Of a stretch of DNA of 64,000 nucleotides, positions 42,419 to 53,715 are shown piece by piece (position 1 is the stretch's first letter; the number at the start of each line of letters is the position of its first letter). The DNA comes from Trichobilharzia szidati (lineage: Eukaryota > Platyhelminthes > Trematoda > Strigeidida > Schistosomatidae), in assembly GCA_944472155.2 (NCBI GenBank), contig OX235275.1, positions 26,526,865-26,590,864 of the forward strand. The letters are read 5' to 3'. Below the pieces are notes generated by a model. That model saw only the letters and a list, made by a program, of their open reading frames with translations. It was not told the origin of the DNA and did no database searches. The translations under genes and the position numbers were made by a program.

Positions 42419-44062
42419 TTATTTATTAGTCAGGATTTGCCATGCATCAGCTAAGATCACACCTTCACGTCTGTTCAAACTGTTGGGATTCACCCATATA
42501 TGTAGGGCTTCTGCAGTCAGTCTTTCTTTATATGAACCAAAACCTTTCTGTAAAACCTTAGTCTTATCAAAATCGATTTTGTGTCCCGTTTCTATCGAGT
42601 GCAGTGCAATCGCTGAGTTGTTTTCTAGCTTCTTCAAGTCTGCAGAGGTCTTTGGAACCACCTTTAGACATTGTTTATGCTCTTTCACCCTTACATTTAC
42701 CTGTCTGGAAGTTTCTCCTACATATACGGCGTTACAATCCCCACAATTGATTTGGTATACACAATTTTGCTGGTTTTCTTGTTCTATTTTATCCTTAACC
42801 TTAACCAGTAATGAGCGTAAGGTGTTTGATGCACGAAAATACACTCGTATATTATGGTCGTTAAGGATTCGCTTTATTTCGTCGGAAGTTTCTTTGCGGT
42901 AAGGAATCACCGCTGTACTAACCCAATTCTTAGCAACAGGTTTTGATTCATCCTTATCTTCACATTTTAAATATTTATTTATGAAGGATTTTGGATAATT
43001 ATTTGATTCAAGAGTGGATTGAACCAATTTTAATTCCTTGTTAATATCTTCCTCCTCAGTAACTAAACGTTTGGCTCTGTTGATCAGATTCTTGGCCACA
43101 GTTACTTTGGTGGTAAATGGATGAGCTGAATGGTAATCTAGGTATCTATCTGAATTTGTCGGCTTTCTAAAAATGTTTATTTTAAATTTTCCATCTAATT
43201 TTCTTTGTACTAAACAGTCCAGGAACGCCAACTCATTCTCATCGGATTCAATCTCTTTGGAGAACTTAATAGTTTCTGATATATTGTTTATTAAGTGAAA
43301 CAGTTCATTTAACAAACTACGTTTGATTATGATGAAGGTATCATCTACGTATCTTAACCACATCTTTGGGGGACTAGGGCATCTCATAATTGCATTTGTT
43401 TCTAATGAGTGCATAAATAGATTGGCGACTAGCGGAGATACTGGTGATCCCATAGCAATGCCTCCTGTTTGACGGTAAAGAACCCCTTTAAACGTAAATA
43501 ACGTGGATCGAAGACACAATTCTAATACCTTCATAATTTCGTCGGGGTTTAAAGGACAACGACCACTGAGTTCGTCGTCAGCAATAAGTAAATTATGAAT
43601 AATACTTAAAGAATCATTAACGGGAACATTCGTGAATAATGAATAAACATCGAAACTTGCCATTATTTCATCTTCTTCAATATTAGTCAAGTTTATTCTC
43701 CTCTTAAATTCATACGAATTCTTCACTCCATGCTCCACTTTCATTTCATATGGACTAAGGATTCGATAAATGTATTTAGAAAGTTTGTATGTTGGAGAAT
43801 TGGTAAAATCCACTACAGGACGTAATGGAACATCTGATTTGTGTATTTTTGGTAAACCATAAAATCTACAGGGGCTGCAACTTTTCGGAGCCAGAGTAAA
43901 CCAAAGTGATACACCGAGCTTCTCTTTTATTGACTGTAACATTTTGCTTGTTTCAGCCTTCAGTTTATTTAAAGTTGCTCTTGATTTATTCGCGTTGAAT
44001 TTTTCGTAAGGTCCGTCATTAAGATGATCAATGGCCTTCTTTTCATAATCTGCAGTATTCAT
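42419..44062 (-). CDS. Penelope-like RT / GIY-YIG endonuclease, N-terminally truncated copy
   Basis: 547 residues from an internal ATG, identical in sequence to residues 274-820 of the complete protein; the open frame continues to the truncation point at 44150. It retains most RT motifs (FYGLPKIH at 67-74, MGSP, YVDD at 238-241) and the full GIY-YIG nuclease (CVYQINCGDC from 434, YVGET, EH, AEALHI). It lacks the N-terminal region and the first RT motif, so it should not make a normal enzyme. The two nucleotide differences from the complete copy that I saw are both synonymous leucine changes. Confidence 0.9.
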   Translation of the reverse strand: MNTADYEKKAIDHLNDGPYEKFNANKSRATLNKLKAETSKMLQSIKEKLGVSLWFTLAPKSCSPCRFYGLPKIHKSDVPLRPVVDFTNSPTYKLSKYIYRILSPYEMKVEHGVKNSYEFKRRINLTNIEEDEIMASFDVYSLFTNVPVNDSLSIIHNLLIADDELSGRCPLNPDEIMKVLELCLRSTLFTFKGVLYRQTGGIAMGSPVSPLVANLFMHSLETNAIMRCPSPPKMWLRYVDDTFIIIKRSLLNELFHLINNISETIKFSKEIESDENELAFLDCLVQRKLDGKFKINIFRKPTNSDRYLDYHSAHPFTTKVTVAKNLINRAKRLVTEEEDINKELKLVQSTLESNNYPKSFINKYLKCEDKDESKPVAKNWVSTAVIPYRKETSDEIKRILNDHNIRVYFRASNTLRSLLVKVKDKIEQENQQNCVYQINCGDCNAVYVGETSRQVNVRVKEHKQCLKVVPKTSADLKKLENNSAIALHSIETGHKIDFDKTKVLQKGFGSYKERLTAEALHIWVNPNSLNRREGVILADAWQILTNK

Positions 44063-44150
44063 GACAACCGTGATATTGCCTTTATCTGCTCTTGTAATTA
44101 TAATCGATCTATCTTGCTGTAGTTGTTTTAATGCCGATTGCTCGCTTTTA

Positions 44151-44424
44151 TTTATTTATTATACATGTTGATGACTGTTACATGACTCATGATTGGACAA
44201 AATTTACAAAACATGAGTTGTCCCTTTTATATATAAACCTGTTTATTTTAATTCGATTAATTTCCCTGAAGAAGTTCGGACCAGATTGCCGAACGAAACG
44301 TTGGAATTAATCATTTCAATTTCGCTGAGATTTTACAAATATAATTTTATAAATGTCTACTTCTCACTCAGCGCTCAATTATTTTGCAACTATCCGGTCA
44401 AATCTTGATCACAGTTCATATGAA
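44151..44424 (+). mobile_element. PLE inverted 5' piece
   Basis: Reverse complement of about 41714-41985, covering the terminal-repeat start and the first two dozen codons of the frame (ATG at 44353 on the plus strand). It ends exactly at the right target-site duplication. An inverted 5' end of this kind is expected from a twin-priming-like event. Confidence 0.92.
44255..44312 (+). ncRNA. hammerhead-like ribozyme motif in PLE terminal repeat (inverted copy 3)
   Basis: Same motif on the plus strand: GATTAATTTCC (44255-44265), CTGAAGA (44266-44272), GAAA, GGAATTAATC (44303-44312). Confidence 0.6.
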
Positions 44425-44437
44425 TACTATTATTTCA
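44425..44437 (+). repeat. 13-bp target-site duplication, right
   Basis: TACTATTATTTCA, identical to 38680-38692. Confidence 0.9.
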
Positions 44438-45929
44438 CTTAAAGCGTGATGTCAATCCATATGACTACGGGTGTTAACATATAGTATAAAATGAAGTCTA
44501 CACGAGACGAATAATTTAATAGGTTGAGCTGTAGCAATATTAGTACGATTTCGCCTACGTTGAATTTTGCCTACAATTACTTTCTCAGGTCTCATTGGTA
44601 GGTAAGGCCTCCATCTCGTCATAATGACAAATTTAGTTTCACTGAGATAGAATAGGAAAAGTATGGTAACCAGGATGTTAAATATATTTAATGAAAAATA
44701 ATAAGCGAATGTCTTTACACAATTGTTTTTCGTAATTACTTCGGGGATGCGTAATTGCTGTGACCAGGTTGACTGACTTCACCGAACATCTGCAAGTGAA
44801 TAAAGTGTAATTTTTAAATCGTTGAAGTTAGAAATAAGTAATGTAAAAGTGAAACGCTTTATATTTTCCTACCTTTGCTGAAAAAGGTTCATTCTCCTTT
44901 CTCATTCTTTGATCATGACAGCATTCTTCTACGGTTTTCACTGTCACACACATTGTTCCTCTTCTAAAGTATAGCACCAAGCAAATAATAATTTAATATG
45001 TCGTATAAAAGGGTGTTTACAAGGAATGCATGACATCTCTACAGGCACAATAAGTTAGGTTATAAATTGCAATCACCTGAGCGATTTTAACTAGAAACTT
45101 CATCGAAATGGATATGATCACCAGGAAATTCAGCAGATTGTCTCATTCATCGCATGCTCTCTTCGATGTGTTATGGAATATTTCAATCATCACGGATGAT
45201 GATAAAAAAGTGTTTGGCATCCTCAAAACGTATATTTAACTTGTGTCTGTGGGCTAGTTCTCCTTCAAATGTCTCGTTATCATAGAATAACTGCTATGAA
45301 AACAACCATTGCCTATAGTTAATTTTCAACCTTAATATCCTCAAGAAACTAGCAAATAACAAACCAGTGCGGCTCTAAAACGCAAATAATAGTCTTTCTA
45401 TGCTAAATTTCTTATACACGATGAGTTCTTGAAGTAATACATCCTCTGGGATATCATAACAGTTTTATCCATTAATGCAAACACAATATTGGAAAATGTT
45501 GCTTTTTCGGCTATAGAAGCCTGAAACCAGTCATATATAATCTACTTTCACAAAAATATAACGCCTCTGTAGGCGTGAACACGATAACCCATACAGTGCG
45601 CGATAATATATCACGATAACGTTTATCATCACCCAGTAGTATAGTCGGTGCAGAGTGACTAATATTGTGAATATTTTGAGTTTTATAAGTTGAGCTACTT
45701 ATGAGTAGCTCATTTGTATCATTGAAAATTCGATCATCCATTTATTGTGACCTGGTTCCATAGTGCTTAATTATTGTCTGTGTGATAATAAATTCTAGAC
45801 AGTCTTTATGACTTTACGAGAAGTTGGTGAGAACTGATATAGTCAGTCTGATGGTGTGATTGCTATAGGAATGGAGTCCATCGCTATAGAGTCTTTGTGT
45901 AGTTATCTTTTGTGAGTAAAATGTGAGAG
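44438..45929. other. no gene seen
   Basis: About 1.5 kb with no recognisable gene or repeat; the frame at 45511-45741 has no known motif. Confidence 0.4.
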
Positions 45930-46925
45930 TAACCTAGGTGAAGCACCGACAGTGCATCCAGAGACTGCAGCGGATATACTCACGTCACCATTGCAAGAAC
46001 TGGCGTGGAATCATGCTCTTGTCTACACCAAGTAAAATATTGAGTAGTGTCTTCCTGGGGAGACTAAAATACTCACTGAATGCAGAACTCTGCCCACTGG
46101 AACAAGCTGGATTCCGGAAAGGCAAATCATTCGCTGATTAGATTGTAACTCTATGCATCATCACCCAGGAGAAAGAGCATAGAATGGCAGTCAAACTTCC
46201 ATCTCAGTTTCGTCGATTTCGAAAAGATTTTCGACATCGTTGACGGATAAATAATTTGGAAACTACTTCTACATTATGGTGTGCCCTAAATATTCACGAA
46301 ACTCACTCAGCAGCTATATGAGTAGGCCATATATCATATATGCGGCTGAAGTGAATACAGGCGTAAGACAAGGCTGTCTATTACCACTGGTGATATTCCT
46401 AATTATGGTGGATTAGACTGTGAGGAAGACAGTGCATGGAGGGCGCGAAGACAGGAATACTTTAGGCTGATGAGTAAACACTAGAGGGTTCGGACTTCGT
46501 GGACGATTTATGTCCAATGTCACATAAATTAGAAGACTTATGTGCGATTACCAACAACTTGCAATGAAGATATGATTTCAGGTGAACACAGAGAAGACGT
46601 TGGTGATGAAGACGACCAACCAGCAAACAATAAATACTAATCACTATCAACGGAATAGATTTGAAAGCTTTCACTTCCTTCACTTTTCTAGGAAGCATCG
46701 TTTCAACTACAGGCGGAGGCATGGATAAGGATTTCAAAACCAGCCAGAGTAGGAAAAGTAAGGGAGACTTTCACCTCTCGTAAATCATTCTGGAGACCTT
46801 CAAAACTCGGTTTAAAGAATGAAATTGGGGATTTCGGCACGAATTCTGGGTCAATCACTTCTTCTATATGGGTCAAAAACTTGTCCAGCGCATCACAAAA
46901 TGCATTTTCAAAAGGTAAATGAAGA
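45930..46925 (+). mobile_element. RTE-like non-LTR retrotransposon, RT domain (broken)
   Basis: 45938-46141 gives NWRGIMLLSTPSKILSSVFL and LEQAGFRKGKSFAD, the RTE RT fingers/palm entry (E.QAGFR.G.S..D). Shifted frames continue with QIVTLCIITQE, a degraded FRRF.KDF (palm aspartate region) and LHYGVP. 46560-46800 corresponds to the part after the ADD box (QVNTEKTLVMKTTN) and SFTFLGSIVSTTGGGMDKDF. Many stops. It ends about 46920 with a degraded SETW region. Confidence 0.75.
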
Positions 46926-47214
46926 ATTTATAAATTAAATAGTCAGTTTGCAAATTTGTTAGCAATGTGCCATGTACACAGTTCCACAGGTGAAATTTTC
47001 ACCACAGTTTCCATTGGAGACTAAAATTATTCATATCAGAACTCGTGGTCTGCTTGAGACAGTAAGCAGAATTCAAGAAATTAAGCAAATTTGCGGAGAA
47101 AATATATACTACTGAATAATTTAATTGAGTAGACACATGCCACTGAAATCAACTATTAGCGTTTGCTAGACACTGAAGACTATTATTAAAAGTTGTCATC
47201 TATTCCCTCCAAAC

Positions 47215-47500
47215 TGAAGATCAAATAACTGGCCAGAAACAACTAACAACAAGGAACTCTGGAAACCAACCAAAAACACAGTGCTCAACAAATATGCCGA
47301 AGCAAATGGAAATGCATTGAGCGCCGTGATTTCGAGGACAACATGGAGGTGAGATCGTGCGTGGAGGGGATGAGAGCCTATGGGTAAACGTGAGGCCAGC
47401 TAAGGAGGACCTTGGAAAATAGGACAAAGTAAAGGTGTGCTGTCGAATCTTTATGTTCCACTCGGAATCCAAGGGAATAATAATAATAATAACAATAAAG
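47215..47500 (+). mobile_element. RTE-like 3' end with (AAT)n tail
   Basis: Decayed C-terminal coding (TEDQITGQKQLTTRN-like, QQICRSKWKC-like), then GGAGGACCTTGGAAAATAGG, CTTTATGTTCCACTCGGAAT and AATAATAATAATAAC (47480-47494). Confidence 0.7.
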
Positions 47501-47629
47501 ACTAATGTGGAACGAATCATGTGGTGAGCAGACAAATGCTTATAGGAAGTCATGGAGCCAGTTGACATAGGCGCATCACTTTCCCTTCCCGCTCCGCTCT
47601 TGTTTATCTGTGACTGATATCGCTCAACT

Positions 47630-47770
47630 CCAACTTAAAAGCTCAGTGCATGAGTATTGTAGATGAATACCAAAATAGGGGGATGAAACAGCTGTCTGGT
47701 ACTCCTTGCCGGCTTTCAGTGTTTCTCTAACTGATATCAGTCCGTGGTCTAACCGCGAACATTTTCTTTG
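47630..47770 (+). repeat. tRNA-Thr-like hammerhead SINE, 3' half
   Basis: GAGTATTGTAGATGAATACC, AGGGGGATGAAACAGCTGTC, TGGTACTCC and TCTAACTGATATCAGTCCGT. The tRNA-like head is missing. Confidence 0.6.
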
Positions 47771-47919
47771 CCTGTCCTCTTTTCTCACTTTATCTCATTC
47801 CCATCTAATCTGATATTCTGCTGACCAAAAGTACTTGTACAGAAGAGTGAATGTGGACCAGAGCGGCAGAAGAGTGTTATCGATACAGTATTATTTCATA
47901 CATTTATTCCCTTTATATA

Positions 47920-48415
47920 AATTTGAATTTTTTCAACTCCAATGTGAAGTCAGTGCTACTTTATGGATCAGAGACTTGGCGCGTCATAAAGAGCATCTCA
48001 AACAAACTACAGACCTTCATTAACAGTTGTCTTCGCTCAATACTCAAGATCAGATAGCCGGGCAGAAAAGATCAACAACAGGGATCTTTGGGAGCGAACC
48101 AACCAGGAACCGATTGTGAAACAAATATGCAGGAAGAAATGGAGATGGATTGGCTGGCCGTACTCTGAGGAAACAAGCCATCAAGTGAGTGACATCACTA
48201 GACAAGCCATTGCTCGAGTGGAACCCGAAAGGGAGGCGGCGAGTTGGTCGTCAGTGCAAGGGTGACTTGGAGGAGGTCATGTGAAGAGGAGATGAAAACG
48301 TGTGGGCAGACTTGGAGCCAGGTGAAGACCCTAGCAGAGAACAGAACGCAATGGAGACGCACGGCTGAAGCCCTATGTTCCTGTAGGAATTAAAGGTTAC
48401 AATAATAATAATAAT
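47920..48415 (+). mobile_element. RTE-like 3' end with (AAT)n tail
   Basis: FNSNVKSVLLYGSETWRVIK (47851-48057 frame), then shifted frames with NRDLWERTNQEPI, CRKKWRWIGWPY and WNPKGRRRVGRQ.V; tail GCCCTATGTTCCTGTAGGAA and AATAATAATAATAT at 48399-48414. Multiple frameshifts. Confidence 0.8.
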
Positions 48416-48489
48416 ATAAATTTGAATAGAGTGAACACAGTGGCTTATGTATCATCGTTTATTTCGTCGGCTTCTCATCAGATGGATGA

Positions 48490-48970
48490 TACGTAGATCG
48501 GGATTCAAGAGTTTGATGACAACTGCTACAGCGCATGACCCGTACCAGTGAGATGTCTGGCTATGAGATTGTTGTAAGCATTTGTTCCCTTGAGACTTTG
48601 GCTTTCTGATACATGTTCACAAAATCGAGGGTATCCTCCTCTTCTCCCAGTGTAACAGCTCCCACAGATACATGTAAATTTGTATACACAGTCAGAGCTA
48701 ACATGAGAAGAGTGTCTGTTGACTTTTAACTGCCCCAAAGAGCATATTATCCGATTAACGGGAACCAACTTAGCTGCAGAATAAGTTCCGGTTAGGGAAG
48801 CATTCAATCATCTGTTGACTTTCTCTAGAATATTATCACATTTCAAATCGAGTTTTGTGGAAACAGGCTTCCTTTCTACTGTTATTTGTATTGTATTTTA
48901 ACCTTGACATCTTCCACAGATGTCAATGAACTTCTGAATGTAACAGTTATTTACTGTGTTAACTCAAACC
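48490..48970 (-). mobile_element. Penelope-like GIY-YIG endonuclease relic
   Basis: Minus strand 48526-48807: NASLTGTYSAAKLVPVNRII, HSSHVSSDCVYKFTCICGSC YTGRRGGYPRFCEHVSES, AYNNLIARHLTGTGHAL. The C.Y.F.C.CG..Y.GR..R..EH pattern is kept, with GG in the usual spacing. The IAEA C terminus is missing at the low end. Same subfamily as 53716 and 61000. Confidence 0.8.
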
Positions 48971-49384
48971 TTTCAGTGAATGACTGAATACAACCGATCT
49001 TTATTCGGCATCAGGTAGAATGATGTCATACGTAGCTTCACATAATCTCACCTCGTTAATATGTTGGACATCAAGTCGACACTTACAGAGCTTATGAAGT
49101 TATTTATTGTATTTCACCCACACTTTTGTATGATCTACGAGGCAATCAGAATTCATCTGAACAAGCTAAATTTGTCAGTGTTCAAAAGAAATGCGTGCAA
49201 CCTCTTTCTTTACCGTGACTTTCTACACAATACGTATAGACTATTATGAATAATTTTCCTTTATCACCATAACTATCATTTGACATTGTTACTATATTCT
49301 GATTACTACTCTAGCTAGTTGAATTAACTTACTTATGTCTTGGTTTCCCCAAGTAATTCATTTTATTCTGTTCTACTTAGTCAA

Positions 49385-49905
49385 CAGCACTCAGCATGAA
49401 AAATAAGATCCGGATTTTCAACTCCAATGTGAAGTCAGTCAGTGCTACTATACAGATCAGAGACTTGGCGCGTCATGAAGAGCACCTCAAACAAACTATA
49501 GACATTCTTCAACACCTGCTTTTGCTCAATACTGAAGATCAGATGGCCGGCCAGAGAAGATCAGCAACAGGGATCTCTGGGAGCGAACCAACGCAGAAGG
49601 AACCGATTGTGCAACAAATAAGCAGGAGGAAATGGAGATGGACTGGCCATACTCTGAGAAAACAAACCATCAAGTGACATTACACGCCAGGCCAGTGCTC
49701 GAGTGGAACCCGAACGGGAAGCGGTGAGTTGGTCGTCAGTGCAAGAGTGACATGGAGGAGGTGATGCGAAGAGGAGATGGAAGCGTGTGTGCAGTGTGGA
49801 GCCAGGTGAAAGTGTTGGGAGAGAACCGAATGCGATGGAGACGTGTGGTTGAAGCCCTATGTTCCTCTAGGAATTAAAGGAAACAATAATAATAATAATA
49901 CTAAG
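49385..49905 (+). mobile_element. RTE-like 3' end with (AAT)n tail
   Basis: MKNKIRIFNSNVKSV, LLNTEDQMAGQRRSATGISG and QISRRKWRWTGHTLRKQ, then broken frames of the GRPRVTWRR-type end. The tail is GCCCTATGTTCCTCTAGGAA and AATAATAATAATAATA at 49885-49900. Confidence 0.8.
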
Positions 49906-49959
49906 TCATTGGTTTACAAATTATTGATTGTGTTAAAACTTGCTTTTCTATCATTTGTG

Positions 49960-50890
49960 GTTCAACAGCACACCTTCAATTTGTCCTATTCTTTGAGGTC
50001 CTCATTAGCTCACCCCACGTTTGCCCATGGTCTCTGATCCCCTCCCCCCTGCAAAACCTCATCTCCATGTCACCCTCGAACTCACAGCTAACTCGTCTTT
50101 TCCCATTGGGATTCCACTTGAGTGATTGGCTGGTGCGCATTGTTATTCGATGGTCTCCTCAATGTGTGCTCGATACACCTCCATTTGCTTCTGCATATTT
50201 GTTGAGTAATATGTTGTTGGTTGGTTGGTTGTCAATTCTTTGTGGCCAGGGATTTGATCTTCGGTATGCAGGGAATAGAGGGTCGCGGATGATAAAATCT
50301 TCAGTGGCCTGTTGGAAATGCTTTTCGTGACGTGTGTTCCACGTTTTTTACCCATCTAGAAGCGGTGACTTAACATTGGTACTGAAAATCTGAATTCCTT
50401 CATTTGTGCAGAGTGAGTGCAGCAGACTTCCAAATTGATCTCAGAGTGATGAATGTCAGTCTTGTCTTTCTAATTTTGTTTTTTGGACATCCTCATCCAT
50501 ACTGTCTGCATGTAGTTGAAACAATGCTACCCAAGTAAGTGAAGTAGGTGACCTCTTTCAAATTTCTTCCGTTGATAGTGGTTGGTGATTGTTACTCTCG
50601 AATGTCCTAACTGTCACCTTGGATCCTACTGGATATTCTGACATATGATATCACTTATATATCTCCTTAGCTTATGTCCAATTCATCTAACTCGATTTCC
50701 TTCTGCATATTTGTAAGCTGGTTCGCCGCCTGCCAGAGTTCCTCATGCCTTATTCCTTTCTGCCCAGTGGTCTGATTCTTCGTATCGAAAGAAGAGGGCA
50801 AATGTTTATCAAAACCTGCTATGACTGTTTTTGAAAATGCTTCCAGTGAAGTGCGCTAAGTCTTTGAATCATACAGAATCAATGACTAAC
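49960..50890 (-). mobile_element. RTE-like fragments (two adjoining pieces)
   Basis: Minus strand 50143-50355 gives SATLYSLHTEDQIPGHKELT and NMQKQMEVYRAHIEE; 50360-50630 gives a decayed NSTITGRNL.. and GSIVSTTCRQYG-like stretch. 50640-50890 repeats the C-terminal region a second time, so two copies or a duplication are present. The (AAT)n tail at this end abuts the opposite-facing copy at 49905. Confidence 0.65.
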
Positions 50891-51080
50891 TTGACATTGA
50901 ATACCAGGGAGTAGTACTTCACAGGTGTTTCGTCCTGCTTTGGGACTCTTCATCGGTGAACATCCACAGTCCCATTTATAGACTTCTTGTTACTAGAACA
51001 AGCCAGTCTACCACTCAATCACTTGAATTGTAATTGAGTGACATCTGAATTCTGACTCTGTTAGTTGGTGATATAATACT
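50891..51080 (-). repeat. tRNA-Thr-like hammerhead SINE, decayed copy
   Basis: Minus strand: GATGTTCACCGATGAAGAGT, CCCAAAGCAGGACGAAACAC, CTGTGAAGTACTACTCC. Stem II GTCC/GGAC and GAAAC kept. Confidence 0.6.
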
Positions 51081-51229
51081 GCCGTCAGTAATGCCTTCAG
51101 TGAACATACATTCCACACCACTATGGTGAACTCTACTGGTCATTACTTCCATCCTGTCACCATTGGTCAACTGGCGATTGATATTAAGAATAAAAGGCTT
51201 GTAGGAATTCGTAATTAATTACAGTTGTC

Positions 51230-51398
51230 AAATTTTCGTCACGAATCAACATCAGTTAGAGAGACCATTGAAAACCAGCGGCGAGAAGTGGATATCTGTT
51301 TTGTCCTGTTTCTTTCGGTACCCATCAACGACCCCACCAAGGATAGAAGCTGGGAACTTTATATTATGAGACCCAAGTTGTCTTCTCAAGCCCAAGTA
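51230..51398 (-). repeat. tRNA-Thr-like hammerhead SINE (left half of an inverted pair)
   Basis: Minus strand ends GATATC/TGATGTTGATTCGTGACG-like 3' part, with CCGCTGGTTTTCAATGGTCT, and a ribozyme zone reduced to ACAGGACAAAACAGATATCC. The head is eroded. Confidence 0.5.
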
Positions 51399-51575
51399 AC
51401 TGAATGGTTAATGAGATTAGTCTGGTCGCAAGCTGAAAGTCATAGGTTAGACTCTTGCGGGTTGGGGGGCGGGAGATCGCGGGTAAGCACGGCTAAAGAG
51501 TCTCAAACTGGGACGAAACAACTATCTATGGCACCCTGGTGATTATCAATAGTCTCTCTAACTGATTGAAGTTAC
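51399..51575 (+). repeat. tRNA-Thr-like hammerhead SINE (right half of an inverted pair)
   Basis: AGTAACTGAATGGTTAATGA (A-box zone), GCTAAAGAGTCTCAAACTGG, GACGAAACAACTATCTATGG and TCTCTCTAACTGATT. Confidence 0.55.
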
Positions 51576-51589
51576 TCCGAAATTCATAT

Positions 51590-52250
51590 TATATTATTAT
51601 TGTTCCCTTGGGTTCCTAGTGGAACATAGAGCTTCAACTGCACGTCTCCACTTGCTTCTGTCTTCTGCTGTACTTTTCACCGACATCCATGTTAATCCAT
51701 ACTGTTTCAGTTCCTGTTCACACGATCTCCTCCATGTCACCCTAGGACGTTCCACTCGCCGCTTCCCTTTCGGGTTCCACTCGAGCACTGGCCTGACGCG
51801 TGATGTCACCCAACGGCCTCCTCAGCGAGTGTCCAATCCATCTCCACTTGTTTCTTCTGCATATTTGTTGGGCGATTGGTTCTTGTTTTGTTTGTTCCCA
51901 TAGTTCCTTGTTTGTGATTCTTTCCAGCCATATGATCTTCAGTATAGAACGAAGACAGTTGTTGATAAAGGTCTGACAGCCTGTTGGAAATATTCTTTGT
52001 GACCCGCCAAGTTTCTGATCCATCCATATAGAAGAAGTGACTGACTTGACGTTTGTATTGAAAATCCGAATCACTTTGTTGTTGATGCTGAGTTGAGTGA
52101 CGAAGATTTCCAGATTGGTTTCAGGTGGATGAATGTGTTTCTCGCCTTCCCGATTTTCGATTTGACATCCTCGTCCGTTCCTCCTGTAGTTGAGACAATG
52201 CTCCCTAGATAAGTGAATGAAGTAACCTCTTTCAAATGCCTCCAAAATTC
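51590..52250 (-). mobile_element. RTE-like 3' end, well preserved
   Basis: Minus-strand frames 51742-52245 and 51597-51809 give FERGYFIHLSREHCLNYRRN, ETNLEIFVTQLSINNKVIRI, FINNCLRSILKIIWLERI, CRRNKWRWIGHSLRRPLGDI and WNPKGKRRVERPRVTWRRSC, ending AVEALCSTRNPREQ. It is the sister of the copy at 11335. The 3' microsatellite is reduced to ATAATATAATAT at the low end. One frameshift near 51790. Confidence 0.85.
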
Positions 52251-52254
52251 ATAG

Positions 52255-52710
52255 AAATCTTATAATATGAATACCAATCAAGATCGACTGAAAGCCTATT
52301 TGAAAAAATAAATGTGTGTGTGTGTGAATACACAGTGAGATTCAGGCCGATAAGTAGGTAATAATAGTAATGATAACGAAATGTCGGATAGAATAAATAG
52401 AACGCCAACTGATGGATGACGACAAATTAGATGCTAAGCCAGTGATGCTCTACAGGCCATTAATAAAGTGCCTGTAATTAATTAGATAGTGAGTTGGTGA
52501 AAAAGTTTCACGAGTGTCAACTCTGCGAGATAACACTATCATGTTTGTATAACACACAAGAAAAACAAAACCCTCTAAAAATTACAGTGGTAAACAGAAT
52601 CAAGTAAATGTTTTGTTTATGTTGGGTGGAAAATCAAGTGATAATTAACAACAACCAAACATCAACAGACATCGGATGACTGATTTTAATTGAAGTGTTA
52701 TCTGTCTGTG
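52255..52710 (+). repeat. unnamed repeat, paralogue of 60205-60860 (SINE-free)
   Basis: Shares ordered blocks with 60205-60860: GACTGAAAGCCTATTTGAAA, GATAGAATAAATAGAACGCC AACTGATG, AGATGCTAAGCCAGTGATGC, GAGTGTCAACTC and AACATCAACAGACATCGGAT. The 60-kb copy has a SINE inserted at the GTGATG site. No coding content; identity unknown. Confidence 0.65.
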
Positions 52711-52789
52711 AAAAGAAAACTATTGTGATGAAAATAAAACCTATACAATAAACGCTAATCAATGTTTTACTTTCTTTCCTTGTAGGAAA

Positions 52790-53715
52790 ATACTCGGGAG
52801 TCAACTATGTGGATGAAGAGATACAACAACTGCAAGATCTAAAACTTAGCGAAGACAAGAAAGACTCGAAGACTTCCAGGTGAAAACCGACAAACTGGCT
52901 GAAGAAGCAGGCAGAGAAAAACGGACTCCGAGTGAACATAGAGAAGATGGAGGTGATGAAAATAACCAGCCAACAGCAACAACAACCAGCACCAATCACC
53001 ACCAACGGGAGAGATTTGACAGAGGTTACTTCCTAGCTTCACTTATCTAGGAAGCATCGTTTCAGCCACTGGCGGAACCGATGAAGATGTCAAAGCCAAC
53101 CAGAATTGGAATGGCAAGATAAGCCCGCCTTGAACAACCTGAAACCAATTTGGAAATCTTCTGCACTCAGCCAGCTAAACAACAAGATTCGAATTTTCAA
53201 CACCAATGAGAAGTCGGTCCTTCTATACGGGTCAGAAACTTGACCAGCGTGTCACGAAAAGGATTTCCAACAGGCCGGTGCAGAATTTCATCAACAGTTG
53301 CCACCTTCGCTGGTTGGCTCCATACTGAAGATGAAATGGCTGGCTGGCTGGCCGGCCAGAAAGAATCAGCAACAAGAAACTATTCAGTGGGACAAACCAA
53401 CAAGCTGGAGTCGATCGCTCAACAAATACTCAGGAGAAAATAAAGATGGATTGGACATAGATTGAGGAGACCATCGAAGGACATCGCGCTCAGTGCAGGC
53501 CACCACACGAGTGGAAACCCAGTGGGAAGCGACGAGTGGGTCGTCCTAGGGTGACATGGAAGAGATTGTGTGTGTTGGAGGAGGTGAGAGATTAAGGGTA
53601 ATCATGGTCCAAGCTGAAGAGGACGGCAGAAGATAGGAAACAGTACAGATGTGTTGTTGAAGCCCTTTTTCCCACTTGGAACTCAAGGGAATAATAAAAA
53701 TAATGTGGGAGGAGT
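52790..53715 (+). mobile_element. RTE-like non-LTR retrotransposon fragment with 3' tail
   Basis: Frames give a RLRVNIEKMEVMKITSQQQQ-like stretch, YLGSIVSATGGTDEDVKANQ, SQLNNKIRIFNTNEKSVLLY GSET, then broken C-terminal parts (RRKW..) and GKRRVGRPRVTWKR. The tail GCCCTTTTTCCCACTTGGAA and AATAATAAAAATAAT ends at about 53704, directly against a PLE endonuclease piece. Confidence 0.8.

Larger units (their letters stand above)
41789..44150 (-). mobile_element. PLE second unit, 5'-truncated
   Basis: Matches 38693-41055 of the complete unit base for base apart from two substitutions I noticed: 40370 region versus 43430 region, and 39969 versus 43065. It breaks off at CTCGCTTTTA, where the inverted piece begins with a shared TTTA, suggesting microhomology at the join. 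Confidence 0.93.
38693..44424 (-). mobile_element. young Penelope-like element insertion (tandem unit plus 5' inversion)
   Basis: A single 5.73-kb insertion with three parts. Read on the minus strand: an inverted 5' piece (44424-44151), a 5'-truncated unit (44150-41789), then a complete unit (41788-38693). The two direct units have a constant 3096-bp offset and are almost identical. The inverted piece is the reverse complement of about 41714-41985. The tandem, truncated-upstream layout gives the pseudo-LTRs known for PLEs. Exact 13-bp flanking repeats show that the whole thing went in as one event. Confidence 0.95.
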
